64,000 bases of DNA from Clusia tigrina (Eukaryota; Arthropoda; Insecta; Diptera; Clusiidae): assembly GCA_920105625.2 (NCBI GenBank), contig OV050030.1, positions 171,055,315 through 171,119,314 of the forward strand. Direction: 5' to 3'. This document shows positions 54,216 through 64,000 of the stretch, one piece after another. The position numbers and the translations under genes are program-made. The notes under the pieces are model-generated. The model did not search any database and was not told the origin of the DNA. It saw only the letters and a program-made list of their open reading frames with translations. The number at the start of each line of letters is the position of its first letter. Position 1 is the first letter of the stretch.

Positions 54216-55023
54216 TATTTTGGAATCTGACTTGCTTTGGCGGTCTTACCGGCAAGCGTGATCTAGAACGTTTTCGTCTCGACTACCATTACGAGGTATG
54301 TGTCCGACCTCGCCGCAAGTAAAGCATTTCCCCGTGACACTTTTCCCGCTTTCGACTCTTACCTAACGGGATCTGCATTCTGGCCGACACACCAGTGCTA
54401 CTGTCTCTACTGTTAAGGCGCTAGCTACTGTTTCCATATATGTAGCTTTCGGATTTGTTATCCCAGAACGCTTTATCTCCGCATCGCGATTATATACGAT
54501 TGTGTTCATCATACACCTCTCAGTAATCTCTCCTGGGTAGGCAAGATGACCCAACCGCTCCACTTCCACCGCAATCTGTTGTAGAGACTCACCACGCACA
54601 TCTGCTTCCGGTGTTCACTACCATACTTGCGCTGAACGGCATTCATCAAGCTTTCATAGCAGTCTCACACACTTTCTGAGATAGTTTGAAGCACATCAGC
54701 AGCAGCACCTTTCAAGAAAACGGTTAATGCAGCCACTTTTTCCGCGAGCACTCCAACCATTTGTGCTAGCTGTAAACTCTAAACTGCTAATTGCTGCTAT
54801 ATATCCTGTTGGAAGGATTGTACTACGCCGATGAGCGCGCTCATGTCGAGATGTCGTTGGCTCTTCACATTGGAATTCATGCTCATCGACGTCTATACCC
54901 TACTCCTCTAAAGCGCTTCTTAATCGCACCTGCATGTCCGCTTTAAGCCCTTGTGTTTACAAATTTAAGCGCTCAAGCTCCTTCTTGAGCTGTTCCAATC
55001 TCAGTTTTTCAAATTTAACCATT
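54215..55023 (-). pseudogene. Gag remnant of element B2
   Basis: The SAP-like start (near 55022-54900), a shortened coiled-coil, a capsid fragment (54599-54363, GESLQQIAVEVERLGHLAYP) and the CCHC region (54350-54290, frame-damaged) correspond to element B Gag. The Gln-rich middle is mostly deleted. Confidence 0.82.
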
Positions 55024-55061
55024 GTTTATTACACATACACAATCCCACTTCTGACACCAAT

Positions 55062-55622
55062 TGTTACGAAATTGCCCTCTTCACAATTTATTCTGTTACG
55101 AAATTGCCCTCTTGACAATTTACTCTAACTCTCTATACTCGGATTCGTACCACTGGATCGTGTAGTAATCAAACAATCGCAGGTTAAATTAAATAATAAA
55201 CTTTATTTAATTATTGCTATTTACACATTTAATATTAGGCTTAAAGTCATTAATCACTTTATTACAATACAAAATCACAATTACAAATATAACTGCTTCG
55301 ATTAAAATGCGCGATGGTTGCTTTTCAACTGTTCTCGACTTTGAATTGCTTTTGCTTATATAATTTTCCAATGGTTCAAGTAAAAAATTCTATACTATTC
55401 CCTACACCACTAAATAAGTTTTTGGATCATTCTAGAATTTTACGTACACTTCAAAAGGGGTTCTTAAATAAAATTTTGGAGAACATACAGAGCATTCTCT
55501 ACCATCGACAGGGGGTTCTCGAATAGATCGGGTCTTGACTTATATACTCAGGGTGGTGGACTCATTCTCAAACTCCAGTTGGGATCCCAAAAGTATGCAA
55601 TCACGTTTCACTTTGTGTTTCA
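55062..55622 (-). repeat. 5' LTR of element B2
   Basis: 561-bp LTR similar to that of element B, ending gtgtttca before the ATAT duplication. The conserved cttctgacaccaat (PBS, minus strand) adjoins it at 55048-55061. Confidence 0.88.
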
Positions 55623-55626
55623 ATAT

Positions 55627-57298
55627 TCTTAGTGTGGAGGTTTAATGAATAATTTGGATGTACAGCCTAAAAGTATACTTAGCTTATTTTGTTATAATCT
55701 TTCTTCCATGATACAATTAAAGAAGAATAAGTTTCAACGATTCTATTTGGTCACACGTACGTATAGTGTAAGTGAATTTATTGTGTTTGTTATACACGTA
55801 TTCTATATCCCTGTAGTGAAAATTATAGACAGTCTTCAAAATATACTAGTAAATTTAATAATAAAAAATCCAGCGGTTAATTTACTAGTTCAAAACTTAT
55901 CTATAAGTTAACCAGTTGCAGACTGCTGCGGCACTTCTTTGCGTGTATAATAAATTTGAATATGTTTTGCTCCTTTCTTGTCAATTTGATAGAAAGAGAA
56001 GTAAAGACAAACATTGGAATTTGAAGAAAAATAGTTCTTTTTATAATTTAATTTCCTTTTTGTAATGCCTCATTTAACAAATACATCTTCAAATTAACGC
56101 GTGTTTTAAAATATCCGCTGTGTCCGCAAAGATAAGTGGAAATGCGGCATCATGAAATAACATGCTGAATTAATACATTCTTTATTTATGCACAAAAATC
56201 ATTATACATGTTGGAGGGAGTACACATTATTATGTATGTTACTATGTTTGTCTAAAATAACGAATATTTGGCGAAAAAAAATCATAAGAGGCCAGGGCTA
56301 CGTTTAAATTAAACTTTTAGGGGGTCACTTCATTTGTATTTTAAAACGAACTACGAAACGTCTAAAAAAAAATTTGATAATTCGTCAAAAAAAAAAAAAA
56401 AAATACAATAATTGGTTTCCATTTTCACTTGTGTTCACTGTAAATGCACCATGGTAATCAGAAGTTGAAGAATCACATTTGTTTGGTTTTTTGGCATAAT
56501 ATATTACTAATAACTAAAATAATTAATAAAAATTAATTTATATTAAAATGGGATCCGAGTGCCCCAGTAATACCCCTCTGCGTCCATATTTAAATATGGT
56601 CATGAACGAATGACGGAGCATAGGGAATCGAAAATGAGAAGAATAGGGAATCGAAACTAAAAAAATTGCAGGTCCTAAGGGAACTTAACTTTTTTACAGT
56701 ATTCTCACTAATAACAACATTCAATAATCTCAGAAAAATCTTCAAAATAGGTCAAAAATGCAGCTAAACAAATTAAGTTAACGGCTTTATGCTTTTAATT
56801 AAACAGATGTATTGTTTCTTTCTTTAATAATGACGAAAAGAATTTTTTGTTTGTGGAATTCATTTTTTTAATTAAGCGCAAGTGCAATATTTCGACTTGT
56901 GGATTCTGAGAGTTCATTGACAATAAGAAATTATCAACAAAATTTTGTGTTTTCAGCTATTTTGAGAAGTTAAGTCAATTTTAAAACATTCTCACACTAG
57001 CAGAACTCGCACAAAAAAACATTCATATCAAGTGTCTGTTCTATTTGTTCTTTGTTTAACTAATTTGAAGAAGAAATAATTATTTAATTTATAGTTTAAT
57101 TATAAATAGTTTCACAATAATATAGTTTAATTATAGATAGTTTAATATGCACTATACCATAAACCTTTTTTGTGTGGTTTAGGAGTTTGATTTCTTAAGT
57201 CGATTATTATGTACAGTTTTTTGCATGCTATTTTTATTATTGAATCTACTCCTGTTCTGTCATTGGTTTGACATGGTCCATTATATGGGCTTCCACAT
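55627..57298. other. Intronic DNA without recognised genes
   Basis: A+T-rich DNA with an A run at 56386-56402. The 88-codon ORF at 55645-55911 is hydrophobic and unrecognised. Nothing else supported. Confidence 0.5.
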
Positions 57299-58430
57299 TT
57301 TTATACCCTTTACCTTTAAAAATGGTAAATAAGGTATACTAATTTTGTGCTTTTGAGAGGCGTTGCAATTTCGATAAGGAGGCGTGGTAGTTATGGACAT
57401 ATATATACAGATTTGATCAGAATCACTTTCTAAGCAATTTTTATTTTGTCCGTCCGTCTGTCCGTCTGTGGCCACTTTTTTTCTACACCGTTAGAGCTAT
57501 CTTAATGAAATTAGGCAAAAGTGTAGCCTGCACAAAGATACAGAACCAGATTGCTATGTTGGCCGATTTTGACAAAGACCACGCCTACCTCCCATATAAG
57601 GAATTTTTTTCACCTTTTTTAAAATGACTGTAACTTCGGTCCAATTGACGGAATCGTGACATTATTTGGCAGTTATCGAGATGTGGGTCCTACTAAACAC
57701 TGTGCAAAAAGTGGGTGGTATATATTAACTGCCACACCCACTATTAACAAATATTTATTACTTAAGATCTGGTACAGATTTACGGACGAAATTTTAATGG
57801 AAGGAACATGTGGACATTATAAAGCTATCTGCAACAAATGGGGCTGATCAGAGAAAAGACACGCCAACTTTTGATATAAAGAACTTTCGGGTCTAAAATT
57901 AAAATTAGCCTACCTATGCTCACATTGATGCCAGCGGAATAAAAATTGGCAGAGAAATACATGGGGTCCATAATAGTGTATGTGCAGAATATGGAGATCA
58001 TAATATAACTGCCACGCCCACAATTAGCCAAAAATCATTACTGTGTTCCTATTAAAGATTTATCAATGAAATTTCACAGGAAGGTTGCGGGTACTAACAT
58101 TAAACACCACAAAATGGGCGTGTTATTTCTACAGCCACGCCCACTATTGACATATTATTATAACTTGCGACCTATACAATATTTTTGGACGAAAATTATT
58201 TTCGTACGTATATGGACCCTACAAAGCCATATACAATATTCGGGGTCGATCAGAGGAAGGATACGCCTCCCTCCCATATAATGAACTTTGGGGACCCCAC
58301 TTAAAGACAATTACCCATGCATTCACAATATGGGCAGATTATTGCTATTGCCACGCCCACAATTAACCAAAAATCATTACTAGGTTCCTATTAAAGATTT
58401 TTCAACGAAATTTCACAGGAAGTTTGTTTC
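57299..58430 (-). mobile_element. Mini-me-like repeat, inverted copy
   Basis: Inverted match to about 3915-5040. It starts ttataccctttacctttaaa, has the (GTCY)n stretch near 57450-57470 (gtccgtccgtctgtccgtctg) and repeated gccacgcccac motifs. It lacks the extra 410-bp unit seen in the first copy. It lies at the edge of a gypsy integrase relic, as the first copy lies inside gypsy gag. Confidence 0.62.
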
Positions 58431-60426
58431 TTTCTAGAAAACCTATATGTAGTTGTCAAATTGTATGCCTAATTGTTTGCATATAGCTTTTAATAGTTCG
58501 TTGACAAATTCTGTACACCTGTCTGTCGTAATATTCTTGAAGTACCCGTATCTTAATATACATTGTTCGACAATTGTTCTAACTACTTCTGTGGCTGCTT
58601 TGCATTGTTAACTATATCTGTAGCCAGTAGATATTCTTAAAGGACCGGACATACTTTATCTATTTGTACCACCTCGAATATGAGGAGTATTTGTAATTTC
58701 TAATATTTCTTTAGTGTGACTTGTTATTTTATTTTTGCAATAAAGTGTGCAGTCTTTGATGTAGTTTTTAACCATTTTATTTATGGGTTTCCAGATATCT
58801 GTTTGTTTCAATTTGGGAATTGTTCTTTTCACTCCCGTGTGACATCCGTCTGGTGAATTGTGATACTCATTTATTATTTTATATTGTTCACTTGATTCGT
58901 TTATCTTTTTTAGTTGAGTATATATTAAAATTGTTATCGGTGTTTGCGAACGTTTTTCTTTTATATTTTTTTGTATCTTATTAAATATATTTATTATATA
59001 ATTTTTTTCTAGTATTTCAAATAGTTCAAGCTTGCATTATTGTAACAATTGTACTATAATGCATTTTTTCTTTTATATTTGACAAACTTTCATGTGTACG
59101 ACTTTCATTATTAAGCTCGAATTTAAATTCTTGTACATTTTTTACATCAGAAATTGCGATGCAGTGGCACATTTAGAGTTGATCAGGTGTGGTCACATTT
59201 TTATTCTGTTTAGATTTACCTCTGGTCACTACATTTATGGTGTTGGGAATCACTCCTTTTAATTAATTTGAATCTAGTCTTATTCGTGATATTGCGTCTG
59301 AATTCGAATTAATCTTTCCTTGTTTAAAAAGAATTTTGAAATCATAGTCCATTAAATATATTCTAATTCTAGTTAGTTTTGGTGATGGGCTATTATGTAT
59401 GAATAGAGAAACTAATGGTCTATGATCTGTAACATTAAAATTTCTACCATTTAGTGGTTTTGCGACTCCCGCAAAAACTTTCAAAAATCTTCTGTAATAA
59501 TTACAGATTGCGTCAAGTCTTCTTGTGTCGTCTAGATTTTTTGGTACAATATATTTGATCACTGCTTCTCTGGGTCTCCTGTTATTCCCTTCTTTGTTAG
59601 TAGATGCCCCAGATACATAACTCAAGAAAATTACATTTTTCAGGATTGACTTTTAAATTGTATTTTTGTAGTCTTTGAAAAACACGTATTAAATTCTCGT
59701 TGGGGTGTTTGAAAGAACACCCGAAGACTTTTATGTCGTCAAAATAAAGAAATGTGCTTGAATCAAGACCAGAAAGTGCTATTGTTACCATGCGTTGCGA
59801 ATTGTTCGAGGATATTTAAAATGGGAGTCGCTTAAAATAATAATGTCCATTGTATGCTGAAAAAGCAGTGAGAGGTATAGATTTATTCTCCATCTCTATT
59901 TGGTGGAATGAGCTAGTCATATCTAGAGTAGAGAAATATTTTGCTCTCCCAATTGTATCCGTTTGTTAGTTTTTTTTTTTTAATTGCCTGCCAGGATCGT
60001 TGTATTATGGCTTTTTCTATGAGATTTTTAATTTGATTTGTTATTTCAGTTTATGGGACGTGAGGCAATCTATAATTTTTTAAATCAACTGGATTAATGT
60101 GAGACTTTGTTTATAAAAATTATTTAGGCTAAGTTTTTCATTCTAGAGGTAAAATATGTTTTGATAGTGTTTGCAAATTTCTTAATAGTGGTTTTCGCTT
60201 GAGGTTCTATGTCATTTAATTTTAAAATTTGTTTTAGTTTTCGCTAACGATTATTATGGTGATGTGGATTGTACAAAATGGGAATTGGGAATGGGTTTAA
60301 TATCGAGATTTAATTCATTAAGAGTTACTTCCTCTCTAGATGTGTTAAGTATGCGAATGTGCTTCACCCCTTTGGCTGAAATTATTGTATTCGCTATATA
60401 TATATTTTCTGTCAACTCTTTGTTAT
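58431..60426 (-). pseudogene. Gypsy element D Pol relic (RT, RNase H, integrase)
   Basis: Minus strand. Linker residues at about 60390 (AKGVKHIRIL). RT palm around 59760 (STFLYFDDIKVFG, then NLIRVFQRLQKYNLKVNPEKC). RNase H at 59450-59280 (VTDHRPLVSLF, LTRIRIYLMDYDFKIL, NSDAISRIRLDS). Integrase at about 58870-58440 (HTGVKRT, DCTLYCKNK, ITTDRCTEF). The first Pro-rich RT region (about 60100-59830) is in broken frames. Its RNase H and protease resemble element A, so it may be the same family. Confidence 0.75.
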
Positions 60427-60502
60427 TGTAATAAGCCTGTAGCTAGGAGTGTAATAAGCCTATAGCTAGGAGCCAACAGATGCGAATAGCTACCAAATCT
60501 TA

Positions 60503-61456
60503 CGAGGTGTGATCAAAAAATAACCGTTATTTTCATCTTTTCGTGAGTTACGTATGTTCGATGTTCGCATTTTTTTTTTTATGTTGGTACACATGTCTGT
60601 TATATATGTATATATGTTGGCAATACCAACCATTTTGGATTGTCAGTTTGTTTTTGACAGATAAAAAGGTTAGTCGTGTTTTGGTGTGCTCTTCGATTTT
60701 GTACTATTCGAAAAAATGGATCAAAGAAACTGTAATCAGTTTTGTGTAAAAAATGAAATTAAATGCGCATGGACATTTGAAATGTTGACTGTGGCCTTTG
60801 GCGAGTCTACTATGAGCAGAACACAAGTTCAATTGTGGTATAACCGGTTTAAGGAAGGCCGAGAAGATGTCAATGACGATGCTCGTCCTGGTCGCCCGAG
60901 CACGTCAACAACCGATGAAAACATTGACGCAGTGAAGAAAATGATTTTGGATAATTGTCGAATCAGTATCAAAAAGGTTGCTGATGATGTTGGCATATCG
61001 TTCGGCTCATGCCAAGCAATTTTAACGGATGTTTTAGGCATGAAACGTGCGGCACCGAAGATTGTTCCAAAATTGCTAAATTTTTAGCAAAAACAACGTC
61101 GCATGGACATCGCTCAGGAGCTGTTTTTGGCCAAAAACAAAACCGTTATCATGCCTCAACCACCGTATTCACTGGACTTGGCCCCCGCTGACTTTTTCCT
61201 CTTTCCAAAACTGAAGACACCGATGAAAGGAAAGCGTTTTGCTACGATTGAGGAGATAAAAGAAAAATCGAAACAGGAGCTGTTGGCGATACCAAAAAAA
61301 GCGTTTCAGAAGTGTTTCGAGGATTGGAAAAAATGCTGGCATAAGTGTATTATATCTGAGGGGAATTACTTTAAAGGGGACAAGATAGTTGATGATGAAT
61401 AAATAAATACTTTTTGAAAAAATTGAAAATAACGGTTATTTTTTTATCAAACCTCG
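60503..61456 (+). mobile_element. Mariner element D, internally deleted
   Basis: 954 bp with TIRs of the form cgaggtgtgatcaaaaaata at the left and its imperfect complement (tttttttatcaaacctcg) at the right, flanked by TA at 60501-60502 and 61457-61458. Confidence 0.9.
60716..61402 (+). pseudogene. Mariner D transposase, deleted
   Basis: The N-terminus MDQRNCNQFCVKNEIKCAWT with helix-turn-helix segments (STMSRTQVQLWYNRFKEGRE, KKVADDVGISFGSCQAILTD) is intact to a stop at 61087. After RRMDIAQEL the frame jumps to FLAKNKTVIMPQPPYS and LDLAPADFFLFPKLK, losing the first two catalytic Asp regions. The C-terminus (CIISEGNYFKG) is complete. It encodes DNA binding without catalysis, if expressed. Confidence 0.85.
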
Positions 61457-61874
61457 TACAGAGGGCAGGTCGTTTATCAAACAGGTGAATAGTCAAATAG
61501 AGTTTTCACTTCTCAATGTTTATACAGCGGAGAAGTTACGCTTGTAAAAATAATTTAGGGTTCTTTGTTTAATGACAGAAGAATCTAGAACCTGCCCTTT
61601 ATTCAACAATTCGAGTTTTTATATCATTATTTTCCATTGGATTCCCATTGGATTTCCAATGAGCTTCCAATGATCAATTGTAAACGCACAAATAAATTTA
61701 GTAAGTTTTGCTGAACTAAGCAATATGGTCCAAGCCATAGTATATGACCTACAACAAAGCACGGTCAGCACACTTAAAAGAAATTACAGCCTGGAGCGCT
61801 GCCCTCTCACGAGCGCTTTACTTGCAGCACAGCTTTTCTGCATAGCTGTTACAAATTCTTGCGTTTGCAATTGT

Positions 61875-62260
61875 TTACATTTTGTTTATATTTTGCTTAA
61901 TACTATTATGTAGCGGGTACACTAAATTAAAAACTAAAATATATTCTGAAATGTTAATTTTGATAGGGTGTATGATTTCTGATCTAGCTGGTATTATTAT
62001 GTTATTGCTTATTGGAATTACATGTTCATGTTTTTCGGTGTATAGTGGCAATGTATTCGTTTCGTAGTCTATTTTGTTATGGTATTTTTCGCGCTTCCTA
62101 GCGTCTTGATAGGTATGTGGTATATGCCAGTTAAGTTGCATCTCTGGGTGTCATTAATGTAACTATTAGCAATATTTTGTTGTTTGTAAGATGTCTACTC
62201 CAGTATCTTTTAAAAATTTTAGAGTGTCTCCTTTAAAATTTAATTTGGTTTAATCTGATG
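61875..62260 (-). pseudogene. Gypsy element D protease and linker
   Basis: Minus strand: LKFLKDTGVDI (about 62220-62190, retropepsin active site), stops, then the linker with IPISNNIIIPARSEIIHPIK (about 62020-61960). Continuous in order with the pol relic at 58431-60426. Gag is absent because BEL/Pao sequence begins just to the right. Confidence 0.65.
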
Positions 62261-62378
62261 CATTCCTACTGCTTTGGTATGTTTTTACCTTGTGTATTGT
62301 TTTATACTTATTTTCCTAGCAGATCCTACTTTAAATTTAGATTTTGGATACCGAGGTCGGTTCCGTTTCCCTCGTCTT

Positions 62379-62930
62379 CTATCGTATATACCCAATTTTG
62401 GTTATTTGTCCTATCCCGATATCTATTAATACGATTGAAGAAGCTGTCCACATATGAATTCCTGCGTTACTTAAATTCAACGGTTTTAAAATACCGTCCA
62501 TCAGACGACATAGTCGCACTGCGCCACATAATTCGAGCACTCGGCCTTTTGCTGCAGTTAAATGTACAGTGACACATTCTTCGTGTTCTGAACGACAATA
62601 AACCACTGCTGCGTACGCATCTTGTGATGCGTCGCAAAAACCATGAAGTCCAATTCGACCGCGCATAAAAATTCCTCCCCTGGGTATAAGTAATGTGTTG
62701 AGTGTAGGAAATACATCATTGAAAGCGGACCGACGCGCGGCAATAGAATCCGGAACTTCATCTTTCCAATCTAATTTAATGAACCATAACTCCTAAAATA
62801 GTACTTTGATTAGAACAGTACAAGGTATTAAGAAATCTAAAGGGTCGAAAATAGTGGCAGCATTGGATAAAATTATTTGTTTGCCCAACCATGGGATATG
62901 CCTGTTGTTGTATTTGATTACCCGTTTATC
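62379..62930 (-). pseudogene. BEL/Pao Pol remnant (RT end and RNase H)
   Basis: Minus strand: GIPWLGKQI near 62890, ILSNAATIFDPL near 62870, DWKDEVPDSIAARRSAFNDV (about 62770-62710), then RIGLHGFCDASQDAYAAVVY (62660-62600) and ELCGAVRLCRLM, the start of Pao RNase H. It is damaged at WTASSIVL (WTDSS expected). Frame changes near 62660 and 62760. Confidence 0.82.
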
Positions 62931-63304
62931 GAAACTCTAGCATGTGAGCGGCGGAGGGCTAAACGGCTAACGAAGCTTTCAGAAATAACATTTTTTTCTG
63001 ATCCACTATCTAACAACAAACGACATTGTTGTTGCCCTCCAAAACAATCACGAGCAGTGCATAATGCTGTTGGTAGAAACGTGCATATTTTCGACATTGC
63101 ACTGAAGTTTGTATTAACTGTTACTTCCTCTATTTCTTGTTCTCGCTGTAAGTCCACTTGGTTGGTGTCTTGGTGCAAAAGCATGTGATGCCATTTATTG
63201 CATGTGAAATTAGAACCACAGTTGCTAACCAAATGCCCTGCCTTCAAACAATTGTAACATACACGTTTGTTGGTTGCGAATTCTCTCCTATCCCTTACAT
63301 TCAT
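62918..63304 (-). pseudogene. BEL/Pao Gag zinc knuckles and protease
   Basis: Minus-strand frame of 128 residues: CYNCLKAGHLVSNCGSNFTC then HHMLLH (two Cys/His knuckles), LPTALCTARDCFGGQQQCR and LLLDSGSEKNVISESFVSRL, the BEL/Pao protease active site (DSGS). It ends at a stop after VSING, where the internal deletion to the RT occurs. Confidence 0.85.
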
Positions 63305-63348
63305 TCATATTAGAAAAACTGCCTCACTGCGAGAGTGTATGTTCGTCA

Positions 63349-63630
63349 TTACATTGAATACAACGTATCTATCTCTGTACCAATCGTTGCTTCAAATGGC
63401 TTTACTGATGTCGGCCGATTAACTCGGCCGACTTTACTGATTCCAAGGCTATGAATGTCTAGAATATCTAGAATATCTAGAAAATTCATAAATTCTTCAA
63501 ATAAGGGAAAGTCCTTGTCTTGCTTTCCGTATATTGTCCATTCCTGTATAGTTGTGGGGTCGAGCTTAGACAGAATGCTCCATTTAGTGCTTATGAAATT
63601 TTGAAATCGTGTTAGAGCGTACTTAAGCAT
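63349..63630 (-). pseudogene. BEL/Pao Gag fragment
   Basis: A 93-residue frame with KYALTRFQNFISTKWSILSK and DFPLFEEFMNFLDI, resembling the C-terminal half of Pao-type Gag. It starts about 90 bp inside the PBS, so the N-terminal part of Gag is missing. A short tatctagaatatctagaa triplication (63460-63482) lengthens the LDI repeat. Confidence 0.65.
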
Positions 63631-63720
63631 AGATCGTTTTTATTTTAACACCTTCTTGATTCTTTTTGAGATTGCCTACTACTCCCGAAATATTATTTAA
63701 AACTTCAATTTCTGTCTAAA

Positions 63721-63737
63721 TCCGGCTCGAAGGACCA
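63721..63737 (-). other. BEL/Pao primer-binding site
   Basis: The minus strand reads tggtccttcgagccgga, the typical leader motif next to the 5' LTR of BEL-group elements. Confidence 0.7.
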
Positions 63738-64000
63738 AAATATGTACGGGGATTTTAGTAGGTAATTGTGGACTGTATTTGAAATAAACACAATAAAAAC
63801 GACTGATTGCAAATTTTACAGTTATTGAAGAACTTTATTTAATGTCTCGGTACTCTTTATACAAGCGTCTGACCTTGATAATTGTTAGTAAGCAACTGAC
63901 CTAAAGGTCAAGGAAAAAACGTAATATGTGGATATACTACAATGCAAAGCAATAAAATAGGAATTGAAGCACAAACAACAACATAACTTGTCAGTGTTGT
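63738..64000 (-). repeat. Partial 5' LTR of the BEL/Pao element
   Basis: Sequence to the right of the PBS, including aataaacacaataaaa and a long A+T-rich stretch. The outer end and partner LTR are outside the window. Confidence 0.6.

Larger units (their letters stand above)
52192..55622 (-). mobile_element. Gypsy element B2, degraded relative of element B
   Basis: LTR remnants 52192-52495 and 55062-55622 begin tgttacgaaattg like element B, and the target atat is duplicated (52188-52191, 55623-55626). The internal part lacks everything from mid-RNase H to the left LTR's distal half, so integrase is gone. A second deletion joins protease to the gag zinc-finger region near 54215. It is clearly the same family as 14779-20990 but much older. 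Confidence 0.9.
60427..61921. repeat. Probable solo LTR, split by mariner D
   Basis: Begins TGTAATAAGC at 60427 and ends GGGTACA at 61921 (TG...CA on either strand). It interrupts the pol linker of element D, which reads NISEYILVFN before and IYIANTIISAKGV after on the minus strand. Without mariner D it is about 540 bp. It includes a duplicated gtaataagcctrtagctagg near 60427-60470 and an inverted pair (gggcaggt/acctgccc) near 61454 and 61592. Family unknown. Confidence 0.45.
62290..64000 (-). mobile_element. BEL/Pao element, 5' part, running off the window
   Basis: Minus strand order from the right: 5' LTR (63738 to beyond 64000), PBS, gag, protease, then a deletion to the RT C-terminus and RNase H. 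Protein motifs and the primer site fit BEL/Pao. The left end abuts gypsy element D near 62280. Confidence 0.85.

Noticed and set aside
1..64000. CRISPR array, retron or other prokaryotic defence system
   Set aside because: Repeats are long terminal or transposon repeats without spacer regularity, all RTs belong to eukaryotic retroelements, and introns and TIR elements show a eukaryotic genome.

Overview
This is A+T-rich insect DNA. Two things point to a higher fly (Diptera, plausibly a tephritid): the one recognisable host gene is an Additional sex combs (Asx) orthologue with spliced exons, and the transposon repertoire is fly-like (errantivirus-type and other Ty3/gypsy, BEL/Pao, copia, LOA/I-type, Jockey and RTE LINEs, mariner, PIF/Harbinger, hAT, a P-superfamily element, mini-me-like repeats). 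The species cannot be fixed from sequence alone.

Host gene: Asx on the + strand, with coding exons 37945-38195, 38349-39459, 39524-40277 and 40331-40432. A fourth intron starts at 40433 and is still open at the window end, so the C-terminal part of the gene lies outside. A possible 5' UTR exon and TATA box lie about 0.6-0.8 kb upstream of the ATG. Everything right of 40433 looks like transposon-filled intron.

Left part (1-12.65 kb): a 37-bp minisatellite, then a LOA-like LINE (ORF1 and ORF2 with EN, RT and RNase H). Its ORF1 is split by a 7.2-kb gypsy-type LTR element (1383-8570), which itself carries a 1.4-kb mini-me-like insertion in gag and has lost its RT.

Middle (13.27-36.8 kb): a nested stack. 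A small palindromic repeat (about 1.4 kb once collapsed, with units called A, B and C here) has been inflated to 23.5 kb. The insertions into it are a Harbinger MITE (13673-14142), a mariner (14315-21799) that hosts a very young gypsy element with apparently identical 622-bp LTRs (14779-20990), a two-gene PIF/Harbinger transposon (22322-35677), and a P-superfamily element with perfect 31-bp TIRs (35879-36680). The Harbinger hosts a copia element whose own LTR is split by another Harbinger-like element, and an errantivirus-like gypsy element whose RT is split by an RTE LINE tail. Target-site duplications and reading frames that resume across the insertions let most of the order be reconstructed.

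Right part (40.4-64 kb): intronic debris. It holds LINE, hAT, RTE (with a mariner remnant), LOA-like and Jockey fragments, an inverted-repeat element carrying a tRNA-like SINE head, a second degraded copy of the young gypsy family (52192-55622) at the same ATAT target, an inverted mini-me-like copy, a gypsy pol relic containing a probable solo LTR and a deleted mariner, and the 5' part of a BEL/Pao element running off the end.

No bacterial-type system, CRISPR array, rRNA or functional tRNA was found. The most interesting signals are the collapsible palindrome, the P-superfamily element, the apparently recent gypsy copy with a SAP-like motif in Gag, and the transposon load inside or beside a Polycomb-pathway gene.
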